DNA of 64,000 bases, taken from the NCBI GenBank assembly GCA_018240425.1, contig JAFEFU010000071.1, forward strand, positions 186,001 to 250,000. Reading direction: 5' to 3'. Below the pieces are notes generated by a model that was given only the letters and a program-made list of their open reading frames with translations, had not been told where the DNA came from and ran no database searches. Position numbers and translations under genes: made by a program. Positions 37,851 to 47,603 of this stretch are shown in pieces (position 1 is the stretch's first letter; each line of letters begins with the position of its first letter). Source of the stretch: Pseudomonadota bacterium. GTDB lineage: Bacteria; Pseudomonadota; Alphaproteobacteria; Rhodobacterales; Rhodobacteraceae.

Positions 37851-39337
37851 GCCTCGCCCCCGCGCCGCCGCGACGCCACCAGCCCGGCCAGAACGGCGAG
37901 CCACGGCAACAGCCAGACCACCCGCGCCCCGTAGCGGCTGGCCGGCTGCGATATCCCGCCGCAGACCACGGCATTGGCGATCAGCCCGGCAAGGATCATC
38001 AGCGCGAACAGCCGCATCCGCCCCGGCAGCGCCCCCGGCAGGACCATCAGCGCCAGGCAAAAGCCCAGGCTCCCGACGTAAAGCGCCGACTGCGCCCGCG
38101 TCAGGCCGGGCAGCCAGGGCGCATCCGGGCGCAGCCGCCCCTGCGCCAGCGGCCCGGCCAGCGATCCGCCGACCTCGGCATTGCGCATCTCGATCTTGGC
38201 GGTGGGGAGCGTCATGTCGACGCTGACCATGCCCGCCTGAGCCAGCACGTTGCGGGCAAAGGCCAGGCCAACGCCCAGGGGATGCTCGCGCACCACCGCC
38301 TTCAGGAAGCCCACCTGCGCATCGGCCACCGCCTTCTTGTCGTCTGCGCTCATCAACTGGAACGACCCCAGCTGGCGGCTGGTCTCGAAGACGATGTGCG
38401 AAGCGGTCAGCCGGTAGGGATCATCCGAGATCTGCAAGGCCTCCCACAGCCGGCAGGTGACGATCACAGCATCCGGGCAATGGGTCTTCAGATAGGTATA
38501 GCCCGGCCCGTCCTGGATCAGCCGCGCGGTCAGGAAGGGGCGGATCACCACCTCGGAATGGGCAACCTTCGCGGCCATCAGGCGGAAGGCCGCCTGCTGC
38601 GCCCAGGCCGTCGCCAGGACCAGCGCGATCACCCCCGGACCCAGCCACCAACGCCGCACCCGCGTGAGAAAGGCCAGGGGCACCGAAGCCAGGAACACCA
38701 GCCCCGCCACAGGAAAATGCGACAGGTGCGAGATGGCCGCGAACGAGGCCAGCACATAGGCCAGGACCAGCTCGCCCCGGCGCATGTCGGGGGCGAACAC
38801 CGCCAGCGCCGCCAGCGTCACCAGCATGACCGGCGCCAGAAGGTCGGGCATCAGATAGGCGGCGAAGAAGGGCAGCGACCCCAGCGAGGCCAGGGCCAGC
38901 GGCATCGCCGCAACCTCGGGCCAGGCACGCCCCGGCAGCAGGCGGCGGACCATCACCCGCGCCACCAGCCCCGAAGCCAGCGCCAGTGCCGCGGCATTGA
39001 CGAGCAATATCCCTTCGAGAAATCCCAGGTGCGAGAAGATCCCCGCCAGCAGCGAATAGGAGGGCGAGCGCGACCCGTCCACCGTCTTGACGCTGCCGCC
39101 GGTGCCCATCGCCTGGCCCGCCTCGGCCGACCCCGGCGGCGGAGGCCGGATCACCCCAAGCTGCGCCAGCGCCGTGTCGCCCTGGCTGACATAGCCGACC
39201 GTGTCGAAGTAGAAGAGCGCCCGGCCATTGGCCACGAACACGCTGAGCAGGCCGGCCAGCGCCAGAACCGGCCACAGCGCCGCACCGGCGCCGCGCCGGG
39301 CCTCCGAACCGTGGGCATGGCCGGCCTGCGCGCTCAT
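37847..39337 (-). CDS. Polytopic membrane protein, GT-C-like
   Basis: A 496-residue protein with about ten membrane helices. The first periplasmic loop carries [18 protein letters not shown] and later [11 protein letters not shown], reminiscent of the acidic first loop of GT-C enzymes. A soluble stretch of about 130 residues (with CPDAVIVTC) separates two membrane blocks. It could be a transferase or the missing polymerase of the locus, but neither is established. It overlaps both neighbours by ATGA. Confidence 0.6.
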   Translation of the reverse strand: MSAQAGHAHGSEARRGAGAALWPVLALAGLLSVFVANGRALFYFDTVGYVSQGDTALAQLGVIRPPPPGSAEAGQAMGTGGSVKTVDGSRSPSYSLLAGIFSHLGFLEGILLVNAAALALASGLVARVMVRRLLPGRAWPEVAAMPLALASLGSLPFFAAYLMPDLLAPVMLVTLAALAVFAPDMRRGELVLAYVLASFAAISHLSHFPVAGLVFLASVPLAFLTRVRRWWLGPGVIALVLATAWAQQAAFRLMAAKVAHSEVVIRPFLTARLIQDGPGYTYLKTHCPDAVIVTCRLWEALQISDDPYRLTASHIVFETSRQLGSFQLMSADDKKAVADAQVGFLKAVVREHPLGVGLAFARNVLAQAGMVSVDMTLPTAKIEMRNAEVGGSLAGPLAQGRLRPDAPWLPGLTRAQSALYVGSLGFCLALMVLPGALPGRMRLFALMILAGLIANAVVCGGISQPASRYGARVVWLLPWLAVLAGLVASRRRGGEA

Positions 39338-40326
39338 GCCCGCACCTGTTCCCGGCCGGCGCCCCGGCCGCTGCCGCTCTGGCCCAGAAGCCCGTCGAAA
39401 TAGGTGATGGTCCGCGCCAGCCCGTCGCGCAGCGCCACCCGCGGCTCCCAGCCCAGGGCCGAACGCGCCAGAGAGATGTCGGGGCGGCGCTGCACCGGAT
39501 CGTCCTGCGGCAGGGGCTCGAACACCAGCGTCGAGCGCGAGCCGGTCAGTTCGATCACCAGTTCCGCCAGTTCGCGGATGGTCATTTCGACCGGGTTGCC
39601 GATGTTCACCGGCCCGGTCACCGCGTCGCCGGTCTCCATCAGCGCGACGAGCCCGCCGATCAGGTCATCGACATAGCAGAAGGACCGCGTCTGCTCGCCC
39701 GCGCCATAGATGGTGATCGCCTCGCCGCGCAGTGCCTGCATGACGAAGTTCGACACCACCCGCCCGTCCTGGGGATGCATCCGCGGCCCGTAGGTGTTGA
39801 AGATCCGCGCGACCTTGATCCTCAGCCTGTGCTGGCGGTGATAGTCGAAGAACAGGGTCTCGGCGCAGCGCTTGCCCTCGTCATAGCAGGACCGGTAGCC
39901 GATCGGGTTGACGTGGCCCCAGTAATCCTCGGTCTGGGGATGCACGGTCGGATCGCCATAGACCTCGGAGGTGCTCGCCTGAAGGATCTTCGCCCGCAGC
40001 CGCTTGGCCAGCCCCAGCATGTTGATCGCACCATGCACGCTGGTCTTGGTCGTCTGCACCGGGTCGTGCTGGTAATGGACCGGACTGGCCGGGCAGGCCA
40101 GGTTGTAGATCTCGTCCACCTCGACATAAAGCGGGAAGGTCACGTCATGGCGCATGACCTCGAAGCGCGGGTTGCCGATCAGGTGGGCAACGTTGTCGCG
40201 GCGCCCGGTGAAATAATTGTCCACGCACAGGACGTCATGGCCCGCACCCAGAAGCCGCTCGCACAGGTGCGAACCGAGAAAGCCCGCCCCCCCGGTCACC
40301 AGGATCCGTCTCGAGGTCACGCCCAT
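39334..40326 (-). CDS. UDP-glucuronate decarboxylase-like enzyme (UDP-xylose synthase)
   Basis: A 330-residue extended SDR. It has [31 protein letters not shown], the UXS-typical [21 protein letters not shown] and the catalytic Y-x3-K in RSCYDEGKR. These blocks fit UDP-xylose synthase, which converts UDP-glucuronate to UDP-xylose. First gene of the minus-strand run 33465-40326; about 470 bp of gene-free DNA lies upstream. ATG at 40326; longer in-frame starts lack the fold. Confidence 0.88.
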   Translation of the reverse strand: MGVTSRRILVTGGAGFLGSHLCERLLGAGHDVLCVDNYFTGRRDNVAHLIGNPRFEVMRHDVTFPLYVEVDEIYNLACPASPVHYQHDPVQTTKTSVHGAINMLGLAKRLRAKILQASTSEVYGDPTVHPQTEDYWGHVNPIGYRSCYDEGKRCAETLFFDYHRQHRLRIKVARIFNTYGPRMHPQDGRVVSNFVMQALRGEAITIYGAGEQTRSFCYVDDLIGGLVALMETGDAVTGPVNIGNPVEMTIRELAELVIELTGSRSTLVFEPLPQDDPVQRRPDISLARSALGWEPRVALRDGLARTITYFDGLLGQSGSGRGAGREQVRA

Positions 40327-40800
40327 CCCGTTCCGCCTTCCTGCGCCGCCCTTCGCCCCTGCGGGCGGCGGGACCGCGGCCGCGAACCCTGCGCGCTCTG
40401 CCCTGAAAAGTCCGTGCGGGCAACGCCAGCCATCATCAGTTCCGCCAGAAGCCAAAATTATTCAATCTGATAGCCCGAAAGGCCGGACTCTCCAAACGCA
40501 CATCCACAAATCACCGCTCCGGTCTGGCCGGAAATGGCGCGGCTGCCCCTTCATGCCCGAGACCGACGGCCTTTTCCAGTTTTTTGCGCAGCCGCACCGG
40601 ATTCGCCGGAAACAGTCCGGGCCACCTCGCGCGAGGCCGCGCGGAAGCGAAACAATCCGCGCCTGCACAGCCAGACCGGCCCCGGCGAGCCGCTGCCGGG
40701 GGGGCGGGGGCGGGCGCCGCCGGCCTTTACCCGTTCAGGTGCGCTTGCTATGGCTGGCGGGCGCGCATCCGATCCGCCCGCAGCAAGGGAAAGGCCCGCC
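40327..40800. other. Divergent promoter region
   Basis: Gene-free DNA between the UDP-xylose synthase operon (leftward) and the tandem glycosidase-like genes (rightward). A short AT-rich core at 40453-40475 is the most likely promoter area. Several long open frames cross it in both directions without a credible start or composition. Confidence 0.4.
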
Positions 40801-42186
40801 ATGCGACTGACCAGACTGCGGCCGGGGCTGGTCCTCGCCGCCTGCCTTGCAGCGGCGGCGGTCCTGGCGGCCACCCTCCTCTCCGGCCAGACCAGCGCGG
40901 ACGCGACGATCCGCCTCCGGCCCGACCAGACCTTCCAGACCATCACCGGCTGGGAGGCGACGGCCAGCCTTCCCAACAACCCGGCCGCCCCCGAATGGGC
41001 GCCCTACCACGACACCCAGATCCTCAGGGCGGTGCGCGACGCAGGCATCGACCGCATCCGCCTCGAGTTCCGCTCGAACACCGAGAACGACGACCCCAGC
41101 TTCGCGCGCTACTTCAAGGGCCAGATCCCCGAAGCGGCCTGGAGCAAGCTGATCTACCAGGTCAGGAACGACAATGACGACCCCCATGTGATCAACTGGT
41201 CGGGCTTCGACTTCTCCGAGGTCGACTGGTACATGGACAACACCGTGATGCCGCTGCGCAAGGCGCTGGCCGCCGAAGGCAGGAAGCTCTTCATCAACGC
41301 CTGCTATGTCGCCTTCAAGGGCGGGCGCACCTTCCAGCGCGACCCCGAGGAATATGCCGAATTCGTCCTCGCCGCCTATGTCCACCTCAAGGACAAGTAC
41401 GGGATCGTCCCCGACAGCTGGGAGATGATCCTCGAGCCCGACGTGCCGAAGGACGGCTGGACCGGCACCGAGATCGGCCAGGCGATGGTCGCCACCGCGC
41501 GCAGGCTCGAGGGCGCGGGCTTCACCCCGGCCTTCGTCGCCCCGTCCGTCACCGACATCAGCAACACGCTGCCCTATGTCGACGCGATCGTCGCCGTCCC
41601 CGGCGCGGCGAAGTACCTCAGGGAAATCTCCTACCACCGCTACCGCAACAAGGGGAAGGCGAAGATCGCCGACATAGCGGCGCGCGCCAGGGCGCTCGGC
41701 GTCAACACCTCGATGCTGGAACTCTGGTTCGGAAAGGCCAACTACGATGTGCTCTTCCAGGACCTGAAGGTCGGCAATGTCTCGGCCTGGCAGGGCCGGG
41801 TGCTCGAGGGGCTCTATGTCCCGCAGCCCGACGGCACCATCGGCCCGAACCCCGAGGTGCGCTACAACGCCCTCGTCATGCGCGCGGTCCGGGCCGGCGC
41901 GCTGAGGATCGGCGCGGACAGCGACAATCCCCAGAGGTTCGACGCGCTTGCCTTCGTCAACCCCGACGACGGAGCCGGCAGCGGGCCCGGCGACTGGGCG
42001 GTGGCGGTCCGCGCCCGCCAGGGCGGCACCGTCCGGATCGAGGGCCTGCCGCCGGGCCGCTACCAGGTCTCCTACGCCATCCCCGCCGGCAGCCAGGAAC
42101 TTCCCGCCGCCACCGACGCCTCGGGCGCCCTCGAGGCCACCATCCCCGACAAGGGCATCCTCACCATCGCCCGACCCGGGAAATAA
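40801..42186 (+). CDS. Exported glycoside-hydrolase-like protein, tandem copy 1
   Basis: A 461-residue protein with an N-terminal membrane or signal segment (residues 9-28). The body looks like a clan-A barrel hydrolase, nearest GH30: FQTITGWEATA at 45-55, the putative acid/base E212 in MILEPDVP and nucleophile E307 in SMLELWF, followed by a C-terminal beta domain (about 370-461). Copy 2 starts 10 bp after its stop and is nearly identical except for residues 93-122. In a polysaccharide locus it may trim or release the polymer. Family assignment is by motif only. Confidence 0.6.
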   Translation: MRLTRLRPGLVLAACLAAAAVLAATLLSGQTSADATIRLRPDQTFQTITGWEATASLPNNPAAPEWAPYHDTQILRAVRDAGIDRIRLEFRSNTENDDPSFARYFKGQIPEAAWSKLIYQVRNDNDDPHVINWSGFDFSEVDWYMDNTVMPLRKALAAEGRKLFINACYVAFKGGRTFQRDPEEYAEFVLAAYVHLKDKYGIVPDSWEMILEPDVPKDGWTGTEIGQAMVATARRLEGAGFTPAFVAPSVTDISNTLPYVDAIVAVPGAAKYLREISYHRYRNKGKAKIADIAARARALGVNTSMLELWFGKANYDVLFQDLKVGNVSAWQGRVLEGLYVPQPDGTIGPNPEVRYNALVMRAVRAGALRIGADSDNPQRFDALAFVNPDDGAGSGPGDWAVAVRARQGGTVRIEGLPPGRYQVSYAIPAGSQELPAATDASGALEATIPDKGILTIARPGK

Positions 42187-42196
42187 GCGAGACGCC

Positions 42197-43582
42197 ATGC
42201 GACTGACCAGAGTGAAGACGGGGCTGATCCTTGCCGCCTGCGTAGCAGCGGCGGCGGTTCTGGCGGCCACGCTCCTCTCCGGCCAGACCACGCCGGGCGC
42301 AACGATCCGCCTCCGGCCCGACCAGACCTTCCAGACCATCACCGGCTGGGAGGCGACAGCCGACATTCCCAACAACCCGGCCGCCCCCGAATGGGCGCCC
42401 TACCACGACACCCAGATCCTCAAGGCGGTGCGCGACGCAGGCATCGACCGCATCCGCCTCGAGTTCCGCTCGGACGTGGAAAACTCCGACGGCAACCTGT
42501 CGCGCTTCATCCACGGCCAGCTCCCCTATTCGATCTGGAAAGACCTCCGCTACCAGGTCCAGAACGACAATGACGACCCCCATGTGATCAACTGGGCGGG
42601 CTTCGACTTCTCCGAGATCGACTGGTACATGGACAACACGGTGATGCCGCTGCGCAAGGTGCTGGCCGCCGAAGGCAGGAAGCTCTTCATCAACGCCTGC
42701 TATGTCGCCTTCAAGGGCGGGCGTACCTTCCAGCGCGACCCCGAGGAATATGCCGAATTCGTCCTCGCCGCCTATGTCCACCTCAAGGACAAGTACGGCG
42801 TGGTCCCCGACAGCTGGGAGATGATCCTCGAGCCCGATGTGCCCAAGGACGGCTGGACCGGCACCGAGATCGGCCAGGCGATGGTCGCCACCGCGCGCAG
42901 GCTCGAGGGCGCGGGCTTCACCCCGGCCTTCGTCGCCCCCTCGGTCACCGACATCAGCAACACGCTGCCCTACGTCGACGCCATCGTCGCCGTCCCCGGC
43001 GCGGCGAAGTACCTCAAGGAAATCTCCTACCACCGCTACCGCAACAAGGGGCAGGCGAAGATCGCCGACATAGCGGCGCGCGCCAGGGCGCTCGGCGTCA
43101 ACACCTCGATGCTGGAACTCTGGTTCGGAAAGGCCACCTACGACGTGCTCTTCCAGGATCTCAAGGTCGGCAATGTCTCGGCCTGGCAGGGCCGGGTGCT
43201 CGAGGGGCTCTATGTCCCCCAGCCCGACGGCACCATCGGCCCGAACCCCGAGGTGCGCTACAACGCCCTCGTCATGCGCGCGGTCCGGGCCGGGGCGCTG
43301 AGGATCGGCGCGGACAGCGACAATCCCCAGAGGTTCGACGCGCTGGCCTTCGTCAACCCCGACGACGGAGCCGGCAGCGGCCCCGGCGACTGGGCGGTGG
43401 CGGTCCGCGCCCGCCAGGGCGGCACCGTCCGGATCGAGGGCCTGCCGCCGGGCCGCTACCAGGTCTCCTACGCCGTCCCCGCCGGCAGCCAGGAACTTCC
43501 CGCCGCCACCGACGCCTCGGGCGCCCTCGAGGCCACCATCCCCGACAAGGGCATCCTCACCATCGCCCGCGCGAGGGACTGA
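42197..43582 (+). CDS. Exported glycoside-hydrolase-like protein, tandem copy 2
   Basis: 461 residues, the same length as copy 1 and without gaps against it. From residue 142 onward I count only about ten changes, mostly conservative; residues 35-91 have only a few. Residues 93-122 differ at about two thirds of positions (for instance SDVENSDGN for SNTENDDPS). The putative catalytic E212 and E307 are kept. The ribosome site (GCGAGA) is weaker than that of copy 1, so coupling to copy 1 translation is possible. Confidence 0.6.
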   Translation: MRLTRVKTGLILAACVAAAAVLAATLLSGQTTPGATIRLRPDQTFQTITGWEATADIPNNPAAPEWAPYHDTQILKAVRDAGIDRIRLEFRSDVENSDGNLSRFIHGQLPYSIWKDLRYQVQNDNDDPHVINWAGFDFSEIDWYMDNTVMPLRKVLAAEGRKLFINACYVAFKGGRTFQRDPEEYAEFVLAAYVHLKDKYGVVPDSWEMILEPDVPKDGWTGTEIGQAMVATARRLEGAGFTPAFVAPSVTDISNTLPYVDAIVAVPGAAKYLKEISYHRYRNKGQAKIADIAARARALGVNTSMLELWFGKATYDVLFQDLKVGNVSAWQGRVLEGLYVPQPDGTIGPNPEVRYNALVMRAVRAGALRIGADSDNPQRFDALAFVNPDDGAGSGPGDWAVAVRARQGGTVRIEGLPPGRYQVSYAVPAGSQELPAATDASGALEATIPDKGILTIARARD

Positions 43583-43589
43583 CGGCTGG

Positions 43590-44195
43590 CTACCGCATCG
43601 CCGCGTCGAAGGCCGCGACCACCTGCGCGGCACGCGCTGCGACCTCGGCCAGCGCCATGCCCGGCTGGTAGAGAGCGGTGCCGATCCCGAACCCGTCCGC
43701 GCCCGCCGCCCGCCAGGCGGCGAAGTTCTCCGGTCCGGCCCCGCCCACGGCATAGACCTCGGTGCCCGCGGGCAGGACCACGCGGATCGCCTTCAGCCCG
43801 CCCGGCCCGATCAGCGAGCCGGGAAAGAGCTTCAGCCCGTCCGCCCCGGCGGCAAGTGCCGCAAAGCACTCGGAGGGCGTCATCACCCCGGGCCAGCTCT
43901 CCATGCCCCGCGCCTTGGTCGCGGCGATCACCGCCACATCGCAGTTGGGTGAAACCACCAGCCGCCCGCCCGCCGCCGCCACCGCCTCGACCTCGGACAC
44001 GCGCAGGACCGTCCCCGCCCCGATCAGTGCGCGCGCGCCATGGGCCGCCGCCATCGCGCTGATGCTGGCCAAGGGATCGGGCGAGTTCAGCGGCACCTCG
44101 ATGCGGGTGATGCCGGCGGCGACCAGCGCGCCGGCGACCGGCAGCGCCTCGTCCGGCGTGATCCCGCGCAGGATGGCGATCAGGGCCCGGCTCAT
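43590..44195 (-). CDS. dgoA: 2-dehydro-3-deoxy-6-phosphogalactonate aldolase
   Basis: A 201-residue class I KDPG/KDPGal aldolase. It has [12 protein letters not shown], the catalytic Glu in [17 protein letters not shown], and the Schiff-base Lys in [18 protein letters not shown]. The RIEVPLNSP variant points to KDPGal rather than KDPG. AAGGAG precedes the ATG. It splits KDPGal to pyruvate and glyceraldehyde 3-phosphate, after the kinase encoded upstream. Confidence 0.9.
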   Translation of the reverse strand: MSRALIAILRGITPDEALPVAGALVAAGITRIEVPLNSPDPLASISAMAAAHGARALIGAGTVLRVSEVEAVAAAGGRLVVSPNCDVAVIAATKARGMESWPGVMTPSECFAALAAGADGLKLFPGSLIGPGGLKAIRVVLPAGTEVYAVGGAGPENFAAWRAAGADGFGIGTALYQPGMALAEVAARAAQVVAAFDAAMR

Positions 44196-44211
44196 GCTTT
44201 GGTCTCCTTCA

Positions 44212-45123
44212 TCAGTGCCCCCTCATCAGTGCCCTGGCGGCACCGAGGCCGGCGAGCACCATCGCCTCGCCGTCGGCCAGAACCGCCTCGACCCCCTGCC
44301 CCGCCAGCGCGCGGCGATAGGCGCCGCCAATCCCCTCCGCACCGACGATCGCCACCTCCTGGCCCAGCCAGTAGGGCCGCGCCCCCGCAAGCTCCGCGCC
44401 GATCAACAGGCCCGAAAGCCGCGACCGGGCCGCTTCGGGCGGCAGCCCGTGCAAAAGGCCCTCCGCGCGGATCGCGAACAGCCGCGCCGCGAGCCGCTCG
44501 GGGCGCGAGATCGCCTGGCCCAGCCCTTCGGCAAACGCCGCCTCGTCCCAGCCCTCGCCCGCCATCCCGTGGCGCAGCACCGACTGGCCGGAGAGAAGCG
44601 CGAACAGCTCGCCCGTCATCGCGGTCTGGAAGCTGACCACCTCGCCGGCGCTAATCCGCACCCATTTCGAATGGGTTCCGGGCAGGCAGAGGACGCCGTC
44701 GAACCCGGGGCGGCCGGCAAGGAGACCGGCGATCTGGGTCTCCTCGCCGCGCATCACGTCGGCGGGGCTGTCCTGCTGCAACCCCGGCAGCAGGTGGACA
44801 TCCAGCCGCCCGTCCGCGACCGCCGGCCGCACTGTACGGCCCGCCGCCAGGGGCGCACAGGGCACCGCGGCATAGGGCGCCTCGGCCCAACCCTGGCGGC
44901 TGCCGGCCATGCCGCAGATCAGGACCGGTACCCGGTCCGCGCCCAGCCAGCCGCCGACCATGTCGAGCAGCGCCGGCTCATAGTCCGCCCGCGTCAGCTT
45001 GCCCATGCCCCGGCCGCCCGTCGCCCGGGCCAGCACCCGCCCGGCCGCGTCCAGCGCCCAGACCCGCAGGTTGGTCGTGCCCCAGTCCGCCGCGATCCAG
45101 TCCAGCCCGGAAAGCCCGCTCAT
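44212..45123 (-). CDS. dgoK: 2-dehydro-3-deoxygalactonokinase
   Basis: A 303-residue DgoK-family sugar kinase with the phosphate-1 loop [22 protein letters not shown] and the [11 protein letters not shown] block. It phosphorylates KDGal to KDPGal. ATGA overlap with the SDR gene upstream; 16 bp to dgoA. The last codons and the spacer carry a 12-bp direct duplication (GGGCACTGATGA-type), which leaves the frame closed by TGA. Confidence 0.9.
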   Translation of the reverse strand: MSGLSGLDWIAADWGTTNLRVWALDAAGRVLARATGGRGMGKLTRADYEPALLDMVGGWLGADRVPVLICGMAGSRQGWAEAPYAAVPCAPLAAGRTVRPAVADGRLDVHLLPGLQQDSPADVMRGEETQIAGLLAGRPGFDGVLCLPGTHSKWVRISAGEVVSFQTAMTGELFALLSGQSVLRHGMAGEGWDEAAFAEGLGQAISRPERLAARLFAIRAEGLLHGLPPEAARSRLSGLLIGAELAGARPYWLGQEVAIVGAEGIGGAYRRALAGQGVEAVLADGEAMVLAGLGAARALMRGH

Positions 45124-45890
45124 CCCGTCACCACCACGCCGCCGTCGATCACCAGCGCCTGCCCGGTCATCATCCGCGACGCCCCCGACGCCAGGAACAG
45201 GGCGCCGCCCACGATGTCCTCGGGCGCCAGCGGATCCTTCAGGCACTGCCGGCCGAGGTGCGCGGCCAGTCCTTCGGGCGTCACCCACATGTCCTTCTGC
45301 TTCTGGGTCAGCACCCAGCCCGGCGCAAGCGCGTTGACCCGGATGCGGTCGGGCCCGAACTCGCGCGCGAGGCTTCGGGTCATGCCGTTGATGCCCGAAT
45401 TCGCCGTGGTGTAGAGCGGATAGCCGGCATTGCCCATCATGTAGCTGATCGACGAGAAATTGATGACCGAGCCGCCGCCGGCCGCGCGCATCCCCGGCGC
45501 CGCCGCCTGGATGGCGAAGAAATAGGCCTTGAGGTTGATCGCCATCGAGCGGTCCCAATAGGCCTCGTCCACCGCCAGCGCCTCGTGCCGCTGGTCGTTG
45601 GCGGCGTTGTTGACGAGGACGCGCACCGGCCCGTGCGCCTCGGAGGCGCGCGCCACCGCGCAGCGCAGCGCTGCGACATCGGTGATGTCGCAGGCGATGA
45701 ACAGGGGCCGCCGGCCCGTCGCCTCTTCCATCCGTTCGCAGAAGGCGCCGGCGTCGGACCGCTGCACGAAAGCCACCCGAGCCCCCTGGCGCAGGAAGCC
45801 CTCGGTCAGGCTGGCGCCGATCCCCGAGCCGCCGCCGGTGATGAAGACCGACGCACCTTCCAGATCGGGATAATGGCCCATGCCATCCAT
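45120..45890 (-). CDS. SDR-family sugar dehydrogenase-like protein with Asn in place of catalytic Lys
   Basis: A 256-residue classical SDR: NAD(P) site TGGGSGIG (18-25), NNAAN (94-98), Ser147 and Tyr160. The active-site Lys four residues after Tyr is Asn164 (codon AAT) in YTTANSG. By context with dgoK and dgoA it should oxidise galactose or a related sugar at the head of a DeLey-Doudoroff-type route, but the Lys change makes the mechanism uncertain. ATG at 45890, GGGGGA upstream. It is divergent from the IclR gene. Confidence 0.8.
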   Translation of the reverse strand: MDGMGHYPDLEGASVFITGGGSGIGASLTEGFLRQGARVAFVQRSDAGAFCERMEEATGRRPLFIACDITDVAALRCAVARASEAHGPVRVLVNNAANDQRHEALAVDEAYWDRSMAINLKAYFFAIQAAAPGMRAAGGGSVINFSSISYMMGNAGYPLYTTANSGINGMTRSLAREFGPDRIRVNALAPGWVLTQKQKDMWVTPEGLAAHLGRQCLKDPLAPEDIVGGALFLASGASRMMTGQALVIDGGVVVTG

Positions 45891-45936
45891 GTGCGTCCCC
45901 CTGCTCGGGCCGGCGAGCCTCGCCGCCGAGTATCTT

Positions 45937-45953
45937 GTTCCATTAAACGGAAC
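45937..45953. promoter_or_regulatory. Candidate IclR-type operator
   Basis: GTTCCATTAAACGGAAC, an inverted repeat with 5-bp perfect arms and an AT-rich centre, lies in the 136-bp gap between the divergent SDR operon and the iclR-type gene. Its placement suits control of both by that regulator. Confidence 0.6.
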
Positions 45954-46026
45954 CATGTTTTACATGTTGAAACCTTATCTGCGCCGGGCGTAGACTTGTC
46001 AAACGGATTCCGGCGGGAGGATGGGG

Positions 46027-46848
46027 ATGGCGGGCGATCAGTCGGGCATTCATTCGGGCGACGGGACGGTCGGAAAGGCGCTCGACGTGCTGGACCGGGT
46101 GGCGGCCTTCGGCCGCCCGGTACGGTTTTCCGAATTGATGGCGGCCAGCCCCTACCCCAAGGCAACGCTCTTCCGGCTGTTGCAGACGCTGACCAGCCAG
46201 GGGATGCTGGCGCTCGACCCCGAGCGCTCCAGCTATGCGCCCGGCCTGCGGCTGGTGCGGCTGGCCCATGCCGCCTGGCGCCAGGCGTCCCTCGCGCCGA
46301 TCGCCCGGCCCTTCCTCGACGCGCTGTCGGCCGAGACCGGCGAGACTGTCCACCTCGCGCAGCTCGACGGCGCCCATGTCCTTTACCTTGACAAGCGCAA
46401 CGCCAGGGTGCCTGTGGACATGTTCTCGCAGGCCGGCAAGGTCGGCCCCGCCCACTGCACCGGGGTCGGCAAGGCGATGCTGGCCTTCCTTCCCGAGGCG
46501 GACCTGGCGCGGCTGATCCCGCAGATGTCCTTTCACCGCCATACGCCCGCCACGCTGGCCACGCCCGCCACGCTGCGGGCCGAGCTGGCCGAAATCCGCC
46601 GAACCGGCCACGCCTTTGACCGCGAGGAGCACGAGCCCGGCATCATCTGCGTCGCCGCCCCGATCCTGTCATCGCGCGGCCGGGTGCTGGGCGCCCTGTC
46701 GCTGACCACCGCCACCGCACGATCGAGCCTCGGGGCCCTTGCCGCCCGCGCCCCCAGGCTGAGCGAAACCGCCGCCGCCATCGCCGCCGAGGCCGAGGCC
46801 TGGCAATTCCCCGACGACGCCGGACGCCGCGCCGCCATCGGCGGCTGA
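46027..46848 (+). CDS. IclR-family transcriptional regulator
   Basis: A 273-residue regulator: N-terminal winged helix (about 14-75, with RFSELMAASPYPKATLFRLLQTL), then the IclR effector domain with HLAQLDGAHVLYLDKR, HCTGVGKAMLAFLP and EEHEPGIICVAAPI. The ATG at 46027 gives 6 nt to GGGAGG; the ATG at 46021 would be too close. It probably controls the divergent galactonate-type operon through the palindrome at 45937. Confidence 0.9.
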   Translation: MAGDQSGIHSGDGTVGKALDVLDRVAAFGRPVRFSELMAASPYPKATLFRLLQTLTSQGMLALDPERSSYAPGLRLVRLAHAAWRQASLAPIARPFLDALSAETGETVHLAQLDGAHVLYLDKRNARVPVDMFSQAGKVGPAHCTGVGKAMLAFLPEADLARLIPQMSFHRHTPATLATPATLRAELAEIRRTGHAFDREEHEPGIICVAAPILSSRGRVLGALSLTTATARSSLGALAARAPRLSETAAAIAAEAEAWQFPDDAGRRAAIGG

Positions 46849-46860
46849 CGGTGCAGGCGG

Positions 46861-46896
46861 CCCTCCCCCGAGGATATTTTGGGCCACGGTGAAAGG
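46861..46896 (-). repeat. Dispersed intergenic repeat, copy C (inverted, short)
   Basis: On the minus strand it reads CCTTTCACCGTGGCCCAAAATATCC in pieces followed by TCGGGGGAGG, matching the TTCACCGTGGC-x-GAAATATCC-CGGGGG core of the copies at 33381 and 61411 but without the GCAGCGCCCCC tail. Confidence 0.5.
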
Positions 46897-47033
46897 GCGG
46901 GGGGAACTTTCTGCGCAGGGGGGCGCGAAGGGACCCGGCCCCCGCGCATCCGCGCCCTTCCGGCCCGAGGCCTTTTCAGCCGCTGCCCGAACCGTTAAGA
47001 CCCACGGGGCAAGCCCTGCAGACAGGAAAGCCC

Positions 47034-47603
47034 ATGCAGATCGAAGAAACCCCGCTTCCGGGCGTCCTCATCCTGACCCCGCGCCGCTTCGCCGACGCGC
47101 GCGGCTGGTTTTCCGAAGTCTGGAACAGGCAGACCCTCGCGGCCCTGGGCATCGCCTGCGACTTCGTGCAGGACAACCATTCCTATTCCCGCGACGCGGG
47201 AACGGTGCGCGGCCTGCACTTCCAGTCGCCCCCCCACGCCCAGGCAAAGCTGGTGCGCTGCGGGCGGGGCCGGGTCTTCGACGTGACCGTCGACATCCGC
47301 ACCGGATCGCCCACCTACGGGAAGTGGTTCGGCGCCGAGCTGTCGGCCGAAAACGGCCGCCAGATCCTGATCCCCGCCGGGTTCCTGCACGGCTTCGTCA
47401 CCCGCGAGGCGGGCACCGAGCTTCTCTACAAATGTTCGGATGTCTATGCGCCCGACTGCGATGGTGCGGTGCGCTTCGACGACCCCGACATCGGCATCGA
47501 CTGGGGGATCGACCCCGCCGCCGCCATCCTGTCGGACAAGGACGCCCGCGCGCCCCTCTTGCGCGACATCTCCAGCCCCTTCCGCCATGAGGTCCAGGCA
47601 TGA
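47034..47603 (+). CDS. rfbC: dTDP-4-dehydrorhamnose 3,5-epimerase
   Basis: A 189-residue RmlC cupin. It has [13 protein letters not shown], the catalytic His in [37 protein letters not shown] and the FLHGFVT block. It epimerises dTDP-4-keto-6-deoxyglucose at C3 and C5. It overlaps rfbB by ATGA. First gene of a dTDP-L-rhamnose set whose second half (rfbDA) lies 2.5 kb downstream. Confidence 0.95.
   Translation: MQIEETPLPGVLILTPRRFADARGWFSEVWNRQTLAALGIACDFVQDNHSYSRDAGTVRGLHFQSPPHAQAKLVRCGRGRVFDVTVDIRTGSPTYGKWFGAELSAENGRQILIPAGFLHGFVTREAGTELLYKCSDVYAPDCDGAVRFDDPDIGIDWGIDPAAAILSDKDARAPLLRDISSPFRHEVQA

Noticed and set aside
40534..40800. An N-terminal extension of the first glycosidase-like gene
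   Set aside because: The ATG at 40801 gives the same MRLTR start and signal segment as copy 2 at 42197, so the upstream frame is not part of the gene.
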